64,000 nt of DNA from Sipunculus nudus (taxonomy: Eukaryota; Annelida; Sipuncula; Golfingiida; Sipunculidae). Position numbers and translations under genes: made by a program. Positions within the stretch are counted from its first letter, which is position 1. Every line of letters begins with the position of its first letter. The stretch spans positions 73,187,118-73,251,117 of the forward strand of contig CM049317.1 of the NCBI GenBank assembly GCA_026874595.1, given 5' to 3'. The notes under the pieces were generated by a model. The model did not search any database. It was not told the DNA's origin and saw only the letters and a program-made list of their open reading frames with translations. Positions 37,001 through 48,467 of the stretch are shown in pieces.

Positions 37001-40000
37001 CAATTTTTTTTTTCTGGTAAATCCGCAAATTGCTAGCAAATTGCTACTTTTACAACCAGGCCCCCTCTCTCCTGGGCGCCCAGGTTGCAAAATGCTAACA
37101 ATTTGCGGATACCCCCCGGCCAATTTTTCTTCTGGCAAATTGCTAACAAATTGCTACTTTGAAAGCCAGGCCCCTTCTCTCCTGGTCGCTCAGGTCGCAA
37201 ATTGCTAGGAATTTGCGGATACCCCGCGGCCAATTTTTTGTTCTGGTAAATCCGCAAATTGCTAGCAAATTGCTACTTTGACAACCAGGCCCCTTCTCTC
37301 CTGGGCGTCCAGGTTAAAAATTGCAAGCAATTTGCCGATACCCCCCAGACAATTTTTTTTTTTCTGGAAATCCGCAAATTGCTAGCAAATTGCTACTTTG
37401 ACAACCAGGCCCCCTCTCTCCTGGGCGCCCAGGTCGCAAATTGCTAGCAATTTGCCGATACCCCCCGACCAATTTGTTTTTTCTGTTAAATCCGCAAATT
37501 GCTAGCAAATTGCTACTTTGACAACCAGGCCCCTTCTCCTGGTCGCTCACGTCGCCAATTTTTTTTTCTGGTAAATCCGCAAATTGCTAGCAAATTGCTA
37601 CTTTGACAGCCAGGCCCCCTCTTTCCTGGTCGCCCAGGTCGCAAATTGCTAGCAATTTGCGGATACCCCCCGACCAATTTTTTTTTCTGTTAAATCCTCA
37701 AATTGCTAGCAAATTGCTACTTTGACAACCAGGCCCCTTCTCCTGGTCGCTCACGTCGCCAATTTTTTTTTCTGGTAAATCCGCAAATTGCTAGCAAATT
37801 GCAACTTTGACAACCAGGCCCCCTCTCTCCTTGTCGCTCAGGTCGCAAATTGCTAGCAATTTGCGGATACCCCCGACCAATTTTTTTTTCTGTTAAATCC
37901 GCAAATAGCTAGCAAATTGCTACTTTGACAACCAGGCCCCCTCTCTCCTGGGCGCCCAGGTCACACATTGCTAGCCATTTGCCGATACCCCCCGGCCATT
38001 TTTTTTTTTTCTGGAAAATCCGCAAATTGCTAGCAAATTGCTACTTTGACAACCAGGCCCCCGCTCTCATGGGCGCCCAGATCGCAAATTGCTAGCAATT
38101 TGCCGATACCCCCCGGCCAATTTTTTTTTTCTGGAAAATCCGCAAATTGCTAGCAAATTACTACTTTGACAACCAGGCCCCCTCTCTCATGGGCGCCCAG
38201 GTCGCAAATTGCTAGCAATTTGCCGATACCCCCAGGCCAATTTTTTTTTTCTGGTAAATCCGCAAATTGCTAGCAAATTGCTACTTTGACAACCAGGCCC
38301 CTTCTCCTGGTCGCTCAGGTCGCCAATTTTTTTTCTGGTAAATTCGCAAATTGCTACTTTGACAGCCAGGCCCACTCTTTCCTGGTCGCCCAGGTCGCAA
38401 ATTGCTAGCAATTTGCGGATACCCCCCGACCAATTTTTTTTTTCTGGAAAATCCGCAAATTGCTAGCAAATTGCTACTTTGACAACGAGACCCCTTCTCT
38501 CCTTGTCGCTCAGGTCGCAAATTGCTAGCAATTTGCGGATACCCCCTGGCCAATTTTTTTTTTCTGGAAAATCCGCAAATTGCTAGCAAATTGCTACTTT
38601 GACAACCAGGCCACCTCTCTCATGGGCGCCCAGGTCACAAATTGCTAGCCATTTGCCGATACCCCCCGGCCAATTTTTTTTTATTCTGAAAAATCCGCAA
38701 ATTGCTAGCAAATTGCTACTTTGACAACCAGGCCCCCTCTCTCATGGGCGCCCAGGTCGCAAATTGCTAGCAACTTGCCGATACCCCCCGGCCAATTTTT
38801 TTTTTTCTGGAAAATCCGCAAATTGCTAGCAAATTACTACTTTGACAACCAGGCCCCCTCTCTCATTGCGCCCAGGTCGCAAATTGCTAGCAATTTGCCG
38901 ATACCCCCAGGCCAATTTTTTTTTTTTCTGGTAAATCCGCAAATTGCTAGCAAATTGCTACTTTGACAACCAGGCCCCTTCTCCTGGTCGCTCAGGTCGC
39001 CAATTTTTTTTCTGGTAAATCCGCAAATTGCTACTTTGACAGCCAGGCCCCCTCTTTCCTGGTCGCCCAGGTCGCAAATTGCTAGCAATTTGCGGATACC
39101 CCCCGACCAATTTTTTTTTTCTGGTAAATCCACAAATTGCTAGCAAATTGCTACTTTGACAACAAGGCCCCCTCTCTCATGGGCGCCCAGGTCGCAAATT
39201 GCTAGCAACTTGCCGATACCCCCAGGCCAATTTTTGTTTTTTTTTCTGGTAAATCCGCAAATTTTTCTAGCAAATTGCTACTTTGACAACCAGGCCCCTT
39301 CTCCTGGTCGCTCAGGTCGCCAATTTTTTTTTTCTGGTAAATCCGCAAAAGCTAGCAAATTGCTACTTTGACAGCCAGGCCCCCTCTTTCCTAGTCGCCC
39401 AGGTCGCAAATTGCTAGCAATTTGCGGATACCCCCCGACCAATTTTTTTTTCTGTTAAATCCGCAAATTGCTACTTTGACAACCAGTCCCCTTCTCCTGG
39501 TCGCTCAGGTCGCCAATTTTTTTTTTCTGGTAAATCCGCAAATTGCTAGCAAATTGCTACTTTGACAACCAGACCCCTTCTCTCCTTGTCGCTCAGGTCG
39601 CAAATTGCTAGCAACTTGCGGATACCCCCCGGCCAATTTTTTTTTTTTCTGGAAATTCCGCAAATTGCTAGCAAATTGCTAGCAAATTGCAGCTTTGACA
39701 ACCAGGCCCCCTCTCTCATGGGCGCCCAGGTCGCAAATTGCTAGCCATTTGCCGATACCCCCCCGCCAATATTTTTTTTTTCTGGAAAATCCGCAAATTG
39801 CTAGCAAATTGCTACTTTGACAACCAGGCCCCCTCTCTCATTGGCGTCCAGGTCGCAAATTGCTAGCAATTTGCCGATACCCCCCGGCCAATTTTTTTTT
39901 TTTCTGGAAAATCCGCAAATTGCTAGCAAATTGCTACTTTGACAACCAGGCCCCCTCTCTCATGGGCGCCCAGGTTAAAAATTGCTAGCAATTTGCCGAT

Positions 40001-40590
40001 ACCCCCAGGCCAATTTTTTTTCTAGTAAATCCGCAAATTGCTAGCAAATTGCTACTTTGACAGCCAGGCCCCTTCTCTCCTTGTCGCTCAGGTCGCAAAT
40101 TGCTAGCAATTTGCCGATACCCCCAGGCCAATCAGGCCCCTTCTCTCCTTGTCGCTCAGGTCGCAAATTGCTAGCAATTGGCCGATACCCCCAGGCCAAT
40201 TTTTTTTCTAGTAAATCCGCAAATTGCTAGCAAATTGCTACTTTGACAGCCAGGCCCCTTCTCTCCTTGTCGCTCAGGTCGCAAATTGCTAGCAAGTTGC
40301 CGATACCCCCCGGTCATTTTTTTCCCTGGTAAATCCGCAAATTGCTAGCAAATTGCCACTTTGACAGGCAGGCCCCTCTTTCCTGGGCGCCCAGGTCGCA
40401 AATTGCTAGCAATTTGCGGATATTCCCCTGCCAATTTTTTTTTTTCTGGTAAATCCGCAATTTGCTAGCAAATTGCTACTTTGACAACCAGGCCCCTTCT
40501 CTCCTGGTCTCCCAGTTCGCAAATTGCTAGCAATTTGCTGGCACCTCCCGCCATTTTTTTCTCAGGGAAACGTCTCCGCGGAAATCCAAA
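34089..40590. repeat. Satellite B main array, unit about 119 bp
   Basis: Roughly fifty head-to-tail units. Each unit has CGCAAATTGCTAGCAAATTG, CTACTTTGACAACCAGGCCC, CTCCTGGTCGCTCAGGTCG or a GGGCGCCCAGG variant, AATTGCTAGCAATTTGC, GGATACCCCCCGGCCAATT, a T-run and CTGGTAAATC. Each palindromic GCTAGC box occurs twice per unit. Variants with a shortened unit (CTCCTGGTCGCTCAGGTCGCCAATTTT) recur at intervals, giving higher-order structure. The many frames here (AICGFTRKKKL type) are by-products. Confidence 0.95.
34430..35470. repeat. Higher-order block copied at 36685-37735
   Basis: A series of unit variants, including the rare GTCCTCGTCGCTCAGG and GGTTAAAAATTGCAAGC forms, recurs in the same order about 2.25 to 2.26 kb later. 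The copies differ by few substitutions and by the length of a C-run (about 34718 against 36972). Confidence 0.8.
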
Positions 40591-40619
40591 AAATCCCATA
40601 AGCTTAAGTACAGGGCATC

Positions 40620-40642
40620 GGGAAAACCGACAGTTCCCCGCC
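40620..40642. repeat. Inverted copy of the satellite A edge motif
   Basis: Reverse complement of the motif at 22109-22132, again placed at the outer edge of a GCTAGC satellite. Confidence 0.75.
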
Positions 40643-41953
40643 TTGGTTGTAGTTTGAAGAATTCGAGGATTATGGAATTGTAGATTCATGAGAGGTAATT
40701 GTTTCATGGCTATTACGTTTGTAAGATAACAGTAAGCAAGTATGTAAAGATAGTTATTATCTTTTGAAAGTACAGAGATATTCATGGTAATTAAGAAAAG
40801 TGTTGAAATTGGTGATTTTTTGTAAAGAAGGAACAAAGGTTTAGCCAGATATTGTCTGTAATGTAAATAAAAATACATATCTGATATAATAATGTATAAT
40901 TATTTTCAGTTATAAAGTTTCTAATGATCCAAAGAAAAACCATTTTTGTTGTAATTGTTGAAATTTTGCGAAGAAAAATCAAAAGCTTAGCAAGATATAG
41001 TATGCAATGTAAATGTAATGTGTAAGACTTTCAATTTTCTAAAATAAATCTAAACCGTAAAGGTATTATATATTTACACATTTCACTCATGTTTTTTAAC
41101 AATCTCTCTTTTCTATTATGTTTATGTGCAGAAAGTGAAGTCTCAAACCCCTGTGATTGTTTTGTGACATCATAGCGGTGGCCAAAAACTGTCAAACAAT
41201 CCATGTAAGTTATTTGTTCCCTACTGGAGGCTTGCTTTACCTCATTTTGGACATTTACCTTGGAACACTCTGAGGGACCCTACAAAACCTTCAGGTTTCT
41301 TGATTCTCAAGTCATTAAAAGCATCTCTAACTGCCAGGCCACTGTGATTGGAGCTGGATAGCCAGGCTTGATTATTGAATGCATTTTCAAAATAATATAA
41401 ACCTGAAAACGGTAAATTTCAGTAAATCACTATTTTTACTTCTAATATTCTTGTGCTTAAGTACAATAATTACCACAGATGAGAAGATCTTTATAATACT
41501 TGCTCCAGCTCGAACTGAAATGATGCAAAAGTAATTTATCTTTTATAATGAAATTCTATTATCAGAAGCTTCACTCAAAAATTATGCCGTTACTCTTGAC
41601 ATATTTAGGACATAATGGTAAACCTATTTCAGTTCTTTTATATATGCGCTGACCATCTTTTACTTTTAATTACTATTAAGTTACAACATTACACTTATTG
41701 ATGCATGTTTTTTTCTTTTGTTCAAATAATGCGTCATATAAAAATGAGGAACCCAGGGTTAACATTAACCACGTGAATAAGATACCATACAAATATCATA
41801 ACAATATCATAATAATCATGCACGAACTAAAAATATTTAATATGTTTAGTTGGAGCCAATTTTACTGCCACGCAGTGTGTTCAAACAAGTTTAAATATGC
41901 CTTCCTATTAGGGCATTGTAGGAGATCAGTATAATCTTAATAATGATTAATTA

Positions 41954-41994
<41 letters not shown>

Positions 41995-42888
41995 AAACAA
42001 ACATTGTTCATGCAGTTTAAATGTACAAGTTGTTGATGTTTTGAATATTTCAGACGATACTATGTGTGACCATACATCTTTTTCATGCGACCTCCCAATA
42101 TATATAAATATATGACATGTCTTATATACACAGAACAGCACCCGTCACGTCATTAGGGCTGCGCCCCCTATTTTCAAATTCTGGATACGCCACTGACGTT
42201 GGTTGTTGTGGACTGAGTGTGCTTAAACCAGCCTAACCAGCCCATTTATACCCTACCCTGCTGATAGGTACTGAAAATTCACAAGATACAGGAATAACAA
42301 TAAGTGAACAATAAGAAATATGCTTGGTAGCCCTTTGAATATTTATTAACATCGACACGAAAGTTAAACCATTTATACACGTTGTGTTCCCTCACCTCTG
42401 AACTGATGACCTATGAAATACTGACCTGAACGTTTGGTATCAGGAGGTGAACAAAATTCTGTGTTTACACGCGAATGCTGCCGAATTAAAATAAGCGCTC
42501 ACTGAACCAGAACGGCAAAACAAGCGAGTGACAATGTACCTACGTGCCAGTACACAATTTTGTGTGGGGAAAATTTACCGCGTCACAATTTCATTTTCAT
42601 GCATGCATATTGATAATATAGACTGTAAATTAGGAGTCGTATGATAGCATAATTTTATTTGGTCAAAACTGAAAAACCCATATCCATGTCACCAGGCCAA
42701 ATTTTACATAGATTAGAAAATTAATTTGCAAAGATTCGTGAAACTAGCGACAACTAAACATTACCCCCATTTGGTCACTCACTTTAATCACTTGTGTAAC
42801 AATGTATACGAATATATTGAAAACGATATAAGCTATCATAATAGAGCCTTTGCGTAGGTGTAATATTTTTTATAAATGTATGTTACAG
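40643..42888. other. Spacer before copy C
   Basis: AT-rich. Holds a TA microsatellite (41955-41992) and a transposon end near 42140-42194 whose other strand begins CAGTGGCGTATCCAG, a hAT-like terminus; its partner end was not found. No exon recognised. Confidence 0.4.
41955..41992. repeat. (TA)n microsatellite
   Basis: Pure TA run. Confidence 0.95.
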
Positions 42889-43095
42889 TTGGTGGCCTCC
42901 GGTACTGCCTTGTTAATCAAAAAGAAAACTGGACAGATGCTGAGCAAACATGTCAGAGTAAAAATTCAAATCTCGCCAGAGACACAACGATAAGCGTGCA
43001 CGAGGCACTTGTTGACCTCATAAAACACGCAGGGGTTTCCCAGGCTTGAATTGGAGCAACAACGGGACCACTCTATTGGAATTGGATAATACCAG
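42889..43095 (+). CDS. Copy C CTLD1 N-half exon with in-frame TGA
   Basis: A 207-nt phase 1-1 exon; acceptor TATGTTACAG, donor G|GTAAAT. Encodes GGLRYCLVNQKENWTDAEQT, then C, SNLARD, a helix, and SQA-stop-IGATTGPLYWNWIIP. The stop (TGA, 43047-43049) replaces the Trp of the core strand seen in copy A (VWLGATTG) and copy B (AWFGA). A single G to A change explains it. Confidence 0.75.
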
Positions 43096-46000
43096 GTAAA
43101 TCAATGTTATGGAAATTAACATTAGGTTGATCATGATAATATTTCTACATTAGTACACTGTAATCGGCAACGACCGTTTTCCGTTTTTATATGAATTTAA
43201 AGGATTTTAAAAACCATTCAGCTCTATTAAAAACTAATTATATAAAAGGTGACTAATACTCCATTGAAATTCAACTCTCTCTGTTTCTTCTCACCCCCTA
43301 CTCAGTGGCTACAAAAAAGCTGTCTTTTCATATGTAAATAAAATGGAAAGGAATTTGTATAACAATAAGCGCCATACGACATGGTGTATGCTATTAACAA
43401 GATCCGATTTTCAAGTGAGCTGTGCCAATAGTTATAAAGCATTCAAGTAGAGAATTCGAGGTTTTACCAAACTTTATTGCTTGTGAAAGCAAGAACATGG
43501 GAAACTTTGTAAAAAATCGTAAATATGGTTGTTTAGTCTTACATGCCAGAATCCTGTTATTATTAGTGAAAAAATATTCCCCTTTTGTAAATAGTTTGCA
43601 CTTGCCACATCTCAAAATAGTCAGCGAGGATGACGGATACTTTATATAGGTCCTTGAAAAACATATGTGCTTGGTGAAAGTTAATGAATTACTTGAGTGA
43701 ATGATATTTATAAAAGAGTACTTCAAACTAAGGTTTAAAAGTCTTACATGCCAAAATCCTTTTATTATTAGTGACGAATATTCCCCTTCTTGAAAATAGT
43801 TTGCACTTGCCACATCACAGTTTGTCATGTCAAACATAAATATTCGTAAACAATAACTAGCTTTTGCCCATGCAGACCGTGCTCATCGGCAGGGTCTTGT
43901 GTTACTTCCGTAGCCTGTGGTTTTTTTTCTCCCAGCCAGACGGTCGAGTTTCTTTACTTCTGTTTTCTCCCTCCTCTCCTCTCACATTTGTACCAGTACG
44001 ACACTTCTGTTCAGATACTATGGGCCGACATGAAGGATGGGTATCTCTTTTGTCAGAGATATATATTACATTTTTTATATACAAAAAAATATTATCAAAA
44101 TTCACCTAAAGGTTAAGTTACGGAAACATGATCGACCAGATAATATTCCAAATCAGTATAATACTAGACGCAAGATGCATGAACGTATCAGTATAGTACC
44201 AGGGGGAAAGCTACAAGTACTCAGCAATACATCATTGGCTTTTGCCAGGAGCAATACTTAAATACTTGCGTTATATAACATCATATGGAATGAAACTTTG
44301 AATCTGTAAGAATGTCCGTGTATAAATGCTTTATCGTTACTATGCTATTTGTTTCAGAGTGTTCCTCGCATGTGCATGTGTACTATCAAGGATGTTTCAA
44401 AAAGCACCAGGAAAATTGGAATGGCTGCAAATACATGGGTTCTACTAATTTTGGGTCGTGCATTGGTAACTGTGGTGATAACAAATTTTATTCATTTTAC
44501 AAGGTAACTATAAAAAAACATCAAATACTTAAGGTACAATTCAATGATTTTACGTTTTTGATTTGATAAATACCTGACTTTTAACTTGTGCTTACATTTT
44601 TGTTAGCGTTGAAATAAAGGTTTGTCTTATTCCAAATTCAAAATAAACCATTAAAATATTTATTTAACAGAAAGGAAACAAGTACGAATGCTGTTGTGGA
44701 AATCAATTTGAAACCAGCAAAGCTGTATCAACAAAAGAATGTCCTGGCGGGAGTGGAACAAATGCTTTCGAAGCAATATACAGTAGAGTGGCTCATCCTT
44801 TAAATTATAGTACGTACATGTACATTCTATACATGTGTTATCCTATATTTCACTCGTAAATTGTCCCTAAATATATGTTCTTTTGTTGTAACTGGTACCG
44901 TGCAAGCGATTAATTACTGCATTTTCCTTTATATGTAGATGGTATATTTTGGGAAAACCACTATCCCGACAGACTTCAAGATGATTTCCATGAAAGCGAA
45001 TGTATAATTGGCAAAGCAAGCAATCAAAATACAAAAATTGAACATCAAGACTGCGCAGAGAAATTTAAGGCTGTCTGTATTACAAGTGAGTAGAGTGGTA
45101 TGATATTCACTTTTATTAACTTTATGAACTCCGACGTATAACTGTTTATTATTGTTGCACGGGAATTGGGAAACTCAGCGACGTCCTATCAGTTTAAAAG
45201 AGTTCTTTGACGAGCTGTTCAAACGACTGCTCGACTTCATGTGCTTGTATCCCGGACACATTTGAATATTAATAAAAGAAATTTATTTCATTTTCTATCC
45301 AGTTTTTTTTTTTTTTTTCATTACTATTTTGCCACCGAACTATTTTTTTCTTTAGTTTACTTATTCTAAAATTCTTCTTATTATAAGTATTGGTTACTTT
45401 TCAATTTGAAAAATATTCTTTAAACGTAAATTTTTTTATCTACAACGAAGACCATAGGATTGTCAAATTGATTAACACTTTGAAATTCATGTTCAAATGA
45501 TATTTTAAATAGCTTATAATTAAACAAATATAAAAATGCAAAAGTAATGTTTTCAATTCAGAAAAGAATGGTGAATACAACAGGTGTTTGAATGATGAAT
45601 ATGCAATATCGGAAACCGGACAATGTTTGAACAAATCTGAGAAGTTGCTTACCTGGGAGGAAGCCGTTCTGTACTGCAAAGGACTGGACACAAGAGGTGT
45701 CTACTCCTTGACGTCCTTTTATAATCCTGAGATACAAAGGGGAGTGCGAGAGGCAATAAAACCATCAATAAGCGATAAAGAAACACTCCGTTTCTGGACG
45801 TTCGGAACAAGTAGAAGATGGATGTGGAAAGCAAGTAAGCAAAAGAAAATGTCTATTTTACTTACATTCCTAATATATTTAGTTTCATGGCGTACCTTGG
45901 GTGTACCTTTGGAGACTGCGTTAGCTTCCTGTTTAGAAATCATTGTTGCAATACCAATCGGAAGGGCTGCAGAAAATTAGATGTGCATATGTTCACTGGT

Positions 46001-48409
46001 ACTAAATACAAAAAGGTAGGAAACGAGTACAGAGGAATCTTCGGTTCGCACGAAAAATGTTTATAAAATTTAATTTTAGAGAATACTTACTAAGGTTCAC
46101 TGACAGCCTATCAAAATAAGCAGGGTTTTACTTTTAAACATAGGCATTATTTCCATAATATGACTGACATGGATATGCCTTTATTGTAAAGCAATATCAA
46201 CCATAACAACCAGTACAGGAGTTCCTCATTTTTGCAGAGAAGGAAGACATTACCAATAGTCATTGGTTTTCTGATGAAGATAGTATCCCTTTCGAAAATA
46301 AATGTCTAACTGTTGTATCTGGTGGGAAGTGGAAAGCTGAGCCCTGTGCCAAAAATGTATCATACATTTGTGAGACAGGCATGTATTAGTTGATGTGATC
46401 ACTCCTTGAATGCAATTAAGTTTATAAACTGATAATTTCTTGGTCTAAGTCGATGCAGAGAGTAGTATATTGAAAACAGAAAAAGCAGCTGTAATGCAAA
46501 TGGTCACATTTTGGCCAGGTTATTTATGTGTATTCATAATCTGAGAAGTAACCAAACAGTTTAGAAACACGGGATTTTTCACTTTGAAATGCTCCTGTAA
46601 CGTTCGTAACTTTAAAAAAAAGAAGATTAAATACCTGTGCATTATTAGTGTTAAACCTGTGCCTGTTAGATATTGCATTTTACAGAAACAGAAAAGTAAG
46701 ATGTTTCAAACGTGAAATGTCGTATCAATGAATATATTAATTATAGTGTGCCATGGGGAATATGAGAAAAGGAAGTACCGTAGAACCATGCATACACAAA
46801 AATAAGAGGTTAAAGGGAACTAGGGGTTACTTTTAGTTATTTTACGGTTCATTTTTATTCGTTGCACAATCAAATGTACGCAATTAATGCTTTTTTATCC
46901 AAGGAGCCAGTCCAACAGGATCCCTTTTTCAAAGTACGACGCCATACGTAAATGACTCATCGCAAAGCGAGCCATGGACGACCAATGATCGTGCCAGTAA
47001 GCCGATCAGTCTCACTGCTCAGCCGTCAGGTACTTTGCATTGTAAAGCATTTAATTAATATCCAAGATTATCTGTCATTTCATGGATTGCATTTTGAAAA
47101 GTTAATTTAAAAGATAAAAGCAACATTAATATCATTCCATTATTTTAAGAAGACCCTCCGAGATCGTCGGGAAACATAGGAGCCGTTGCCGGGGGCGCTG
47201 CCGGTGCATTACTCTTGATGGTCGCCATCATCCTTTGCTTTATTCTTTGGTGAGTATTATATTTATAATATGTACATATTACCTAATTATGGGGAAGATT
47301 TCTATAAATGTACCGTTGTTTGTTCAAACGTGTATTCAAATTAGGATTATCAAGCGATGAACTATCCCTAAAGCCAACAGGCTCTGTAAGATAAGGTTGC
47401 ATAGGCGCATGGACCCCATGGTAAGTCTTGACTTACTCCTCCCTAAATCTTCATAAACATATTCTCAGCTAGTCCACCCAATAAGATTTTTAGTTCACCG
47501 GAGAACTACGAGGTGTGTCAGAAAAATAACAGGACTGATGTCACAATATATTTCAGTGCCAAACAACAAGCTACATACTTTTCCGTCCTTCTCTGTCACG
47601 AATCTGGGCACACCTGGAAGAATTCTTCTGAGATGCCCCAGCGATGGCATGAATTTGGCTATAATCATTGATGTTGTGATCTTATGAAAAAATATTTATT
47701 TAGGAATCTTGAACGATGGTTAGAATGACGTCCTGAGTGCTCAAAAACATGCCGTTTTCCCATTGACCCAAAAAACAGGATACAGTGACCTTATTTAGGG
47801 TTTCAAAGGATATTACAGGGGCGTTCTGTGTATGAAGTGAGAAGTTTTATATCTAAAAGATACGATTTGTGTCCTGCCAACGAAATGACGGCCTGGCGAA
47901 CAACGCAGAAAGCGTGGTCGCTATAGCTCAGCTGACCTAGAGTCAGCCGAGTTAAAAAATGAAAATGACACAAATGTACATAAACACAACAAAGACCTGC
48001 ACTACCTCGGCTCCATATATATAGTAATATATAACAGGTGACGAATGGGTAATTGCTCTCCGCAAGCGAGCGTTAACGTATTGTAGGCGATATTCACAAA
48101 TTTATCTATTTAAATGTAATTAGGTAAAATTAGACAGTCTAAAAATACTAGTAAAATGCATTAAAAAATGTAGTTGGCACAAATTTCTTTGATTAACTAC
48201 GTTTCACGACAACACATTTACGTACACGTGAGAAAATTCACAAATTGCTATAATTTGATTAAATAGAAGTAAATTGCATGAAACAGATACGCAACTCTAT
48301 TCAGCTCACGAGACTAATCAGATTGGAGAAACCGTTATGAGAATCGGCTTGAATCAACATTTTTTACCAGAGCTGTTGCAAAAGTTCCGTTTTTTTAATA
48401 TACACACAT

Positions 48410-48467
<58 letters not shown>

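Noticed and set aside
33000-40590. Many frames with Cys-rich-looking repeats (AICGFTRKKKL and PGRPGERGPG phrases) on both strands
   Set aside because: They are translations of satellite B units; the phrases change frame with T-run length and have no start, splice or codon support.
34089-40590. CRISPR-like array of regular repeats
   Set aside because: Units are contiguous satellite monomers without unique spacers, in an animal genome.
43394-43837. 147-codon minus-strand frame
   Set aside because: Spans a 205-bp direct repeat in a copy C intron; composition is AT-rich intron.
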